Positions 1-4,900 of a stretch of 5,333 nt of DNA are shown here, in pieces (position 1 is the first letter of the stretch; every line of letters begins with the position of its first letter). The DNA comes from JAQCEJ01 sp046160425. GTDB taxonomy: Bacteria > Planctomycetota > Planctomycetia > Planctomycetales > Planctomycetaceae. The DNA is taken from contig JBJXGP010000135.1 of the NCBI GenBank assembly GCA_046160425.1, positions 1-5,333 of the forward strand, in the 5' to 3' direction. The notes under the pieces are model-generated. The model saw only the letters and a list, made by a program, of their open reading frames with translations, was not told where the DNA came from and did not search any database. Position numbers and translations under genes: made by a program.

Positions 1-986
1 TCGAACGGTGCGTGGCCGGTCAGCAGAAAATAAAACGTACAACCGAGACTGTAAATATCGCAGCGATGATCGACGCGATGGGTGCTTTCCCATTGTTCGG
101 GAGGCATGTAATCGTATGTGCCGCAAATCTGCGAAGTCTGCGTGAGTTGTGGTTCGCCTCCGGCTCCTTCGTCCCATGTGACGCGTGCCAGGCCGAGATC
201 GAGAATTTTCGCACATCCCTGCCGCGAGAGGCGAATGTTATTGGGTTTGATGTCGCGATGCACGAGACCGTGTTCGTGAGCGTGAAAGAGTCCCACAGCC
301 GACTGACGAATCAATTCGCAGGCATCTGCCACCGCCAACGGACCGCCGAGATCGACCAGCGCACGAAGATCGACTCCATCCACGTATTCCATGACGAGAA
401 ACATGTGGCCGTCCGCGGTCCCGGCATCCGTTGCCCGCACGATATTCGGGTGGTCGAGTCGACCGACGGCCTTCATCTCACGCTGAAAGCGGGCGACCGC
501 GCTTGGATCTTTCGAGAGGTCGGCCTTGAGCAATTTGATCGCCACGACTTTTTCGAGTTGCGGATGGATCCCCTTGTAGACGGTCCCCATCCCCCCCTTG
601 CCGAGCACTTCGCGTATCCGGTATTGACCGATCTCTTTCATGTCTAAGTCAGGAGCGGACGAATTGACCGCATGCATGGTTTCATCGGTCCGATGCGTCA
701 GATCGCTGTCGGGATTAAGGATCTGATCGACCATTTTTCTCACGTTGGCAATCGCTGAACTACATTCCGGGTCGTTGAGATGCGAGAGTTCGGACTCCGG
801 CAATCGCAGCGCGCTGGTCAAATCATCGTCGACGACAATGGATTCCAGGTTGGCTCGGCACGTCTCGCAACTGCGAATCGCATTCACGACCACTTCGACC
901 TGATCGGCAGGCAGCGTCCCCGCCGCGTATTGCCGCAGCAGCGGATGAATGTCGGATTCGGCATTTGCTTGACACAGGCACATCAT
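1..986 (-). CDS. Hanks-type Ser/Thr protein kinase, N-terminal part (partial)
   Basis: The minus-strand frame is open from ATG at 986 to the window edge, giving 328 residues with the C-terminus missing. Residues 1-60 form a short cysteine-containing module (C40-E-T-C43) like the zinc-finger-like N-terminus of many planctomycete kinases; residues 60-118 are a linker. The kinase domain starts near 120. Visible motifs are the glycine loop GKGGMG (129-134), VAIK with ATP-binding K151, helix-C glutamate E170, catalytic loop HRDIKPNN (D245, N250), DLG in place of DFG (D263), PPE in place of APE (295-297) and DIYSLG (310-315). All catalytic residues are present, so an active kinase is expected. No membrane segment is seen in the part present. 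The start has CCCCT at 995-999, which is AGGGG on the coding strand, 8 nt upstream; a second ATG follows directly. It lies 166 nt downstream of a co-oriented ECF sigma gene, a pairing common in Planctomycetota, so the sigma factor is a likely substrate (inference). Family is very sure; substrate is not shown. Confidence 0.95.
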   Translation of the reverse strand, partial: MMCLCQANAESDIHPLLRQYAAGTLPADQVEVVVNAIRSCETCRANLESIVVDDDLTSALRLPESELSHLNDPECSSAIANVRKMVDQILNPDSDLTHRTDETMHAVNSSAPDLDMKEIGQYRIREVLGKGGMGTVYKGIHPQLEKVVAIKLLKADLSKDPSAVARFQREMKAVGRLDHPNIVRATDAGTADGHMFLVMEYVDGVDLRALVDLGGPLAVADACELIRQSAVGLFHAHEHGLVHRDIKPNNIRLSRQGCAKILDLGLARVTWDEGAGGEPQLTQTSQICGTYDYMPPEQWESTHRVDHRCDIYSLGCTFYFLLTGHAPF

Positions 987-1152
987 GCCCGATACCCCTA
1001 CCCTGGCTGATGAATGGTTATCTTAATAATTCTAACACAACCTCTGTGCTGCGTGATTTTCTGCAAATGTTCAGACCGGGTCGATATGCATAACCGGTTG
1101 TGTTAGGGTCTCTTCAACATAACCGTTCGCGGTGATCGCATTGTAAGTGGGA
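987..1152. promoter_or_regulatory. Sigma-kinase intergenic region with repeated CAYAACC sites
   Basis: The gap holds no gene. The half-site CAYAACC occurs as CACAACC at 1036-1042, CATAACC at 1089-1095, GGTTGTG (inverted) at 1096-1102 and CATAACC at 1118-1124, with a one-mismatch inverted copy GGTTATC at 1016-1022. The pair at 1089-1102 makes a near-palindrome centred on AACCGGTT. CTAACACAACC (1032-1042) and GGTTGTGTTAG (1096-1106) form a perfect 11-bp inverted repeat separated by 53 nt. The array lies upstream of the kinase start, so an operator or promoter region for the kinase is the simplest reading. No clear -35/-10 pair was recognised. The inverted repeat could instead fold in the transcript. 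Confidence 0.5.
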
Positions 1153-1728
1153 TCAACGATCCTCCAACTCCTGCCTCAATCGCGTGAGTACCCGATATCG
1201 GACCGTACAAACCCACGCGGTCGATTCCTGCATGTCTGTGGCAACCGAACTGATCGATTCCCCGTCGATCACCGCACGACGAAATGCTTCCATCTCGCGC
1301 GGTTCGAATTCGGATTCGATCGATCGCAGGGCACAGCGCGTCATGATCCCCAGCGATTGGCGCGGCGTCGACTTTTGAATCTGCGGCATCGCCATCGTCA
1401 GGGTCGGCCCGTTCCCTTCGAGCATCGGAGTTTGATCTCGCGTAATCTGCATGATCCCGGATTCACCGAGCCGATGAATGACGATCGTTTCGAGCCAATT
1501 TTGCATTGAGCGGTTCGAAGAATCCGACCGTAGCGTCTTGACCTCATGGCAAACGTCGCGGATCGTTTCCTCGGTCAGTTGCCGCGCCATCTCGCCCGAG
1601 CATCCGTTTCGTCGGCAAAGGTCATACACGAAAGGGACATAACACGAGATGAATCGCTTCCAGCTCTCTCGATTCTTTTCGCGGAATCGCTGGAGGAATT
1701 TGTTGGCTGTCGCAGTTTCGGTCGTCAT
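1153..1728 (-). CDS. ECF-type RNA polymerase sigma factor, kinase-associated type
   Basis: A 191-residue protein. Residues 10-90 resemble sigma region 2 (FLQRF, SWKRFISCYVPFVYDLCRR, then QNWLETIVIHRL). Residues 130-188 resemble region 4 with its helix-turn-helix (LRSIESEFEPREMEAFR, then SISSVATDMQ and VRYRVLTRLRQEL). The FEPxxxEAFRRxVxxG and RVLxRLRQEL signatures match planctomycete ECF factors encoded beside Ser/Thr kinases. The frame is open further upstream (to ATG 1809), but ATG 1728 has a strong ribosome binding site, GAGGTG ending 3 nt before it, and begins at the expected family length. Region 2.2 is odd: the acidic DAED-type core-binding motif is replaced by MARQ (47-50), followed by L-T-E-E-T with threonines 52 and 55. 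Six cysteines (29, 38, 43, 60, 132, 174) are many for this size. No anti-sigma gene is seen; the kinase downstream on the same strand probably takes that regulatory role. Targets are unknown. Confidence 0.88.
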   Translation of the reverse strand: MTTETATANKFLQRFREKNRESWKRFISCYVPFVYDLCRRNGCSGEMARQLTEETIRDVCHEVKTLRSDSSNRSMQNWLETIVIHRLGESGIMQITRDQTPMLEGNGPTLTMAMPQIQKSTPRQSLGIMTRCALRSIESEFEPREMEAFRRAVIDGESISSVATDMQESTAWVCTVRYRVLTRLRQELEDR

Positions 1729-1735
1729 TGTCACC
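1729..1735 (-). promoter_or_regulatory. Ribosome binding site deciding the sigma factor start
   Basis: On the coding strand, GAGGTGA ends just before CA-ATG. It favours ATG 1728 over the upstream in-frame ATG codons at 1809 and 1773, which have no comparable site. Confidence 0.6.
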
Positions 1736-2061
1736 TCGAATTCCCATCCTGACGCAACAACCCGGCTTGACATTTGATACCCTTTCACCAATTCTCGGCA
1801 GGGTCTCACCTGACTATGATAATCATCCCTGGCTGGGTTTGCCAGAATTCTTCGCCGAAACCGTGAAAATATGTTTCACAGAAAACCATTTTTTCCGCTT
1901 CACAATCGTCGGATGTTATCGTAACATAAATATACGCATTCCTCCCAATTGGCACATATTGCGAATTCATCCCAGTGCCACACGGCGAGAATTTTATGAC
2001 TACTGTCTAAATAGAAGCGTCTTACTTCCGGTCCGCTGTCTGTTGGAGTTGATAGGCGAAT
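1729..2061. promoter_or_regulatory. Divergent intergenic region between sigma gene and protease operon
   Basis: These 333 nt hold no convincing gene and must carry start signals for both directions. Three short perfect dyads are visible: ATGAT-A-ATCAT (1816-1826), GTGAAA-N5-TTTCAC (1863-1879) and ATGTTA-TCG-TAACAT (1913-1927). Their centres are about 50 nt apart. The block GACTATGATAATC at 1812-1824 is repeated exactly upstream of the last gene (4824-4836). The stretch from 1860 to 2015 is more AT-rich than the coding DNA around it, as expected for a promoter region. No -35/-10 pair stands out, so no transcription start is called. The dyads could bind a regulator, but short dyads also arise by chance. 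Confidence 0.45.
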
Positions 2062-3528
2062 ATGTTCGACTTATCCAAAATCTCGAAGACCTTCCGCGGG
2101 CCAATTCTGCTGGCGACCCTGCTATTAATCGCATTGGGAACGCTGCGGTATTTCAGAGCCGTCGTGATCAATGCCGCGAAGGTCGAGGCTGAGCAGGAAC
2201 TCGCCGCTGCAAAAGAACCAATACAGCTCGATGACTCGCCGAGCAAGTCTGTCGGTGCCGTGCCGGATCCGCGACCTTCGGCACCTGCTCAAGATATTGA
2301 TGACGAAGCACAATCCGATCCTCAGTCCATCACGTCGAGTCCTTCCGGCGATATTCCCCAGAAACCGATCGATGCCGCAGAGTTGAAACGACGGTTGGAA
2401 GTCTTCTCGCAGCAGGTTCCCCGTTCGATGGCCGATTTGCAGACCATCGAAGATTCGGTCGTCGATCTGGTTCCGTCCGCGATCGCCGGCACAATTGCCA
2501 TCCGAGCGAATTTCACCCAGGGGAGCGGCGTCATCGTGACATCCGACGGCTATGCGCTGACTGCCGCTCATGTTGCCGAAAAAGTCCATCGCAGTCTCGA
2601 GATCACGCTCTCTGACGGACGACAGACTTCAGGCAAAACCGTTTACATCGACCGCACTCACGACTTTGCCATCATCCAGTTCGATACCGACGGACCGTGG
2701 CCGGCCGCCATGCTCGCCGAAGATTCGACCGCGAAACCAGGCGACTGGTGCCTGGCAACCGGACATCCGGGAGGACATGTGGAAGGCCGACCCGCCGTCG
2801 TTCGCCTCGGTCGATTGATCGCCGTCGATGACGACGTGCTCGAAAGCGATTGCCCGCTTGTCGGCGGAGACTCCGGCGGACCGCTGTTCGACGTGCATGG
2901 CCGCATCATCGGCATTCATAGCCGCATCGGCCCCTCGGTGATGCGAAACTTTCACGTCCCCATCAAGAGCTATCAATCGCGCTGGGATGAAATCATTCAG
3001 TTGGCAAAAGACGAACGAGCCGGCGATCCGCTCGCATCCTCGACCGGCGTGGCCGAAGAATCACCGTCTGAAAAATTGCCAACCGACGGCGATTCCGACA
3101 ACGTTCCGCCTACACCACAGTCGGCCATTCGCTCAGACGATTCAACGGACGAAAGACCTTCGGTGAATTCCGTTGATGATCCGCCCGCGGTGGCTCGACG
3201 TCCTGGAAACTCCGGTGATGAACTCCCGCCGCTCAATGAAAAATTCGCGGAAAACAATCCTCGCCCGTTTCTGGGTCTCTACCCGGAAGATGTCTTGCGC
3301 GGCTGCCGAGTCGTTGAGATTCTCGATGGCAGCCCCGCCGACAAAGGGGGGATTCTATTGGATGACATCCTCATGAAAGTCGATGATACGCTCATTCGCA
3401 GTTCGAGTCACCTCAGCGACATGATTGCCGATAAATCGCCGGGTGACAAAATCGTGCTGACGATCCAGCGGGAAGATCAGTTCCTCAAAAAAGAAGTCGT
3501 CTTAGGTTCAAGGAAGAGTGCCCCATGA
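2062..3528 (+). CDS. Membrane-anchored HtrA-like trypsin/PDZ serine protease
   Basis: A 488-residue protein of the trypsin-like S1C (HtrA/Deg) type. A hydrophobic segment at about 14-31 after a basic N-terminus (K6, K9, R12) has no obvious cleavage site and looks like a signal anchor. An acidic, Pro/Ser-rich linker (about 50-100) leads to the protease domain (about 125-312). The triad is intact: H170 in LTAAHV, D201 in HDFAII and S271 in GGDSGGPL. A second low-complexity linker rich in Pro, Ser and Asp (about 320-395) precedes one PDZ domain (about 401-483; FLGLYPED, then GSPADKGG and DDILMKVDD). The domain order matches DegS/HtrA with one PDZ, but the linkers make it longer than DegS. Expected role: cleavage of misfolded or specific exported proteins at the outer face of the cytoplasmic membrane. 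The start has AGG at 2054-2056, 5 nt before ATG. Its stop overlaps the next start by ATGA, so the two genes are probably translationally coupled. Substrate and regulation are not shown. Confidence 0.92.
   Translation: MFDLSKISKTFRGPILLATLLLIALGTLRYFRAVVINAAKVEAEQELAAAKEPIQLDDSPSKSVGAVPDPRPSAPAQDIDDEAQSDPQSITSSPSGDIPQKPIDAAELKRRLEVFSQQVPRSMADLQTIEDSVVDLVPSAIAGTIAIRANFTQGSGVIVTSDGYALTAAHVAEKVHRSLEITLSDGRQTSGKTVYIDRTHDFAIIQFDTDGPWPAAMLAEDSTAKPGDWCLATGHPGGHVEGRPAVVRLGRLIAVDDDVLESDCPLVGGDSGGPLFDVHGRIIGIHSRIGPSVMRNFHVPIKSYQSRWDEIIQLAKDERAGDPLASSTGVAEESPSEKLPTDGDSDNVPPTPQSAIRSDDSTDERPSVNSVDDPPAVARRPGNSGDELPPLNEKFAENNPRPFLGLYPEDVLRGCRVVEILDGSPADKGGILLDDILMKVDDTLIRSSSHLSDMIADKSPGDKIVLTIQREDQFLKKEVVLGSRKSAP
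3511..3518 (+). promoter_or_regulatory. Ribosome binding site for the downstream overlapping gene
   Basis: AGGAAGAG lies 6 nt before the ATG at 3525, inside the end of the upstream coding region. Together with the ATGA overlap it supports coupled translation of the two trypsin/PDZ proteins. Confidence 0.6.
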
Positions 3529-4571
3529 TCGCGAAACGGAGTTCGTTGCTCTCTCGCTCTTCCCTGCTTTTGCTGGTCGTGCTGAGCGGCATCACGCGCA
3601 GCGCCGCCGCCAACGATGCTGTGGGAACCACGCTCGACCCCAATCATGCCAAGAACGGCTCGGTGATTCGTTATCTGTTCTCCGACCTGGCCAATAACGT
3701 CAGCCGGTCGACTGTTCGCATTCTCTGCGACGGCGAAGAAACAATCCTCGGCGTCATTGTCGATGACCAGGGTGCGATCCTCACGAAAGCCAGCGAACTC
3801 AAAGGAGCAATCCGTTGCCGCTTCAAGGATGGCCGAGAGCTTCCGGCTCGCAAGGTCGCCGAAGATGCATCATTCGATCTCGCCCTCTTGCAGGTCGATG
3901 CTGACGGGCTGATTCCCATCCGCTGGTCGAAGGGAAAAGATCCCGAAGTCGGACGCTGGTCCGCCACACCCGGCATCCACGGTGCCCCGATCGCCGTCGG
4001 CATCATCAGCGTCCCGCGCCGTTCGATCCCGGCGGAAAAAGCGATACTCGGCGTCTCGATCCGCGATACGCAATTGGGGCCACGCGTGCTTCAAGTGATC
4101 GAAGAGAGCGCAGCCGAGAAGGCCGGTCTGGCCTCAGGTGATCGGATCCTCTCGATCAACGGTGTCAACATTCTCTCTGCGGCACACCTCACGGAAATCG
4201 TGCGGGGATATCCTCCCGAGACGGTCGTTAAGTTGACTTACGAACGCGAAACGCGCGAACACGAATTGGATGTCACACTCGGAGCGCCGATCCCCAGTTT
4301 GCTGCATCCCGATTCCAACGCCGAGAATATTGCCCGCGAACTGAGTCATCGCCGCGCCGATTTCCCTGCGGTCATTCAGCACGATTCGGTGCTCGACCCT
4401 TCGGACTGCGGCGGACCGCTGATCGATCTCAAGGGAAACGTCATCGGTCTCAACATCGCCCGCGCCGGCCGCACCGGCTGCTACGCCATCCCCGCCGGCG
4501 AACTGCCGAAGCTCATCGCTGACTTGCAGAAGCAGTCGACGGCGAATATCTCGACCGATTCGGCGAAGTAG
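3525..4571 (+). CDS. Exported trypsin-like protein with nested PDZ domain; probable pseudoprotease
   Basis: A 348-residue protein. Residues 1-29 form a Sec signal peptide (basic start, LLLLVVL core, likely cleavage after SAAA). Residues 60-165 match the first part of an HtrA protease (GVIVDDQGAILT, FKDGREL, FDLALLQVD, then VGRWSATPG). A PDZ domain follows at about 172-252 (ILGVSIRD, SAAEKAGLASGDRILSING). Residues 280-335 then resume the protease fold: VIQHDSVLDPSDCGGPL aligns with the HtrA nucleophile region IQTDAAINPGNSGGPL, and GCYAIPAGELPKLI matches the end of the domain. The PDZ domain therefore sits inside the protease domain rather than after it. The catalytic His position is Ser (S90, in LTKAS), Asp is kept (D118) and the nucleophile position is Cys (C295). 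Ordinary serine protease activity is not expected; peptide binding, scaffolding or regulation of the upstream protease is more likely (inference). From memory, planctomycete relatives share the DCGGPL form, which would make it a family trait rather than decay. Confidence 0.85.
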   Translation: MIAKRSSLLSRSSLLLLVVLSGITRSAAANDAVGTTLDPNHAKNGSVIRYLFSDLANNVSRSTVRILCDGEETILGVIVDDQGAILTKASELKGAIRCRFKDGRELPARKVAEDASFDLALLQVDADGLIPIRWSKGKDPEVGRWSATPGIHGAPIAVGIISVPRRSIPAEKAILGVSIRDTQLGPRVLQVIEESAAEKAGLASGDRILSINGVNILSAAHLTEIVRGYPPETVVKLTYERETREHELDVTLGAPIPSLLHPDSNAENIARELSHRRADFPAVIQHDSVLDPSDCGGPLIDLKGNVIGLNIARAGRTGCYAIPAGELPKLIADLQKQSTANISTDSAK

Positions 4572-4632
4572 GTGTGGCGTCATCGTACCCCCCCTAGCGT
4601 AAGTTTTTAAGTTGCGCATGCACCTCTTTCTT

Positions 4633-4664
4633 CCTCGCCCGCTTGCGGGAGAGGGCGGGGGTGA
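4633..4664. repeat. REP-like GC-rich hairpin, possible terminator
   Basis: CCTCGCCCGC (4633-4642) pairs with GCGGGAGAGG (4645-4654) at 9 of 10 positions across a TT loop, with one G-A mismatch. It is followed by a G-rich tail (GGCGGGGGTGAGGG). This resembles the interspersed intergenic repeat seen in many bacterial genomes, often mis-annotated as peptides rich in PSP and SGRG. A run of five T (4671-4675) lies 16 nt past the stem, too far for a standard intrinsic terminator, but the element sits where the protease operon should end. Confidence 0.55.
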
Positions 4665-4690
4665 GGGTGCTTTTTCCTCTCTGAAAAGGT

Positions 4691-4705
4691 TTGCATAAGA
4701 TGCAA
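4691..4705. repeat. Perfect 6-3-6 dyad TTGCAT-AAG-ATGCAA
   Basis: TTGCAT (4691-4696) and ATGCAA (4700-4705) are perfect inverted arms around AAG. Allowing one mismatch, the stem extends to GG/CC outside (4688-4708). It could be an operator for the downstream gene or a small transcript hairpin at the end of the protease operon; nothing decides between these. Confidence 0.35.
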
Positions 4706-4739
4706 CCCAGTACACGGTTTTTCGCATCCTACAACCTTC

Positions 4740-4772
4740 TTGACTTCAAGACCGCCAGTCATCTGATACAAT
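4740..4772 (+). promoter_or_regulatory. Weak sigma70-like promoter candidate
   Basis: TTGACT (4740-4745) resembles a -35 box. TGATAC (4764-4769) lies 18 nt beyond it. The better -10 match, TACAAT (4767-4772), is 21 nt away, which is too long. The direction and position would suit the gene at 4901, leaving a leader of about 120 nt. The call rests on motif similarity only. Confidence 0.25.
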
Positions 4773-4900
4773 AAATGTCGACTTCCGGTACGAAAAATTC
4801 CAACTACCCTCTTGTCGCTGCGCGACTATGATAATCTTCGCGCATCGACAGATGACACAAGGCTGTCCGGGCTACCCTCACCATCACGCGAGAAATTTCA

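Larger units (their letters stand above)
4572..4900. other. Intergenic region with REP-like hairpin, a dyad and start signals
   Basis: These 329 nt hold no supported gene. In order they contain a C-run (4589-4595), a GC-rich REP-like hairpin (4633-4654) with a T-run after it, a 15-bp dyad (4691-4705), a weak promoter candidate (4740-4772), and the block GACTATGATAATC (4824-4836) about 64 nt before the next start. A minus-strand reading frame crossing this region is a shadow of the protease gene and the repeat. Confidence 0.6.

Noticed and set aside
20..214. Minus-strand open frame of 64 codons inside the kinase
   Set aside because: It is out of frame with the kinase reading that contains GTYDYMPPEQ and DIYSLG in the same bases.
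12..647. Long plus-strand open frame opposite the kinase
   Set aside because: It is the complement of an unmistakable kinase domain with all catalytic motifs on the minus strand; it has no recognisable domain of its own.
1032..1106. A 75-bp MITE bounded by the 11-bp inverted repeat
   Set aside because: No target-site duplication flanks it, and the inner sequence contains more copies of the same half-site, which fits a regulatory array better.
1147..1509. Plus-strand open frame opposite the sigma factor
   Set aside because: It is a shadow of the sigma factor gene, whose region 4 signatures and ribosome binding site are clear.
1105..1807. AGGGTCTC at 1105-1112 and 1800-1807 as a common promoter element of the kinase and sigma genes
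   Set aside because: An 8-bp match between two regions of this size is expected about once by chance, and the surrounding bases and spacing do not agree.
1729..1809. Upstream extension of the sigma factor to ATG 1809
   Set aside because: The added 27 residues have no family counterpart, and the strong ribosome binding site is at ATG 1728.
1728..2192. Plus-strand open frame spanning the divergent region
   Set aside because: It starts on the complement of the sigma factor start codon, has no good ribosome binding site or recognisable domain, and runs into the protease gene in another frame.
4134..4727. Minus-strand open frame of 197 codons opposite the second trypsin-like gene
   Set aside because: Its first part encodes the PSPPPSPASGRG-type peptide typical of spurious translation of the REP-like repeat, and the rest is complementary to a real gene.
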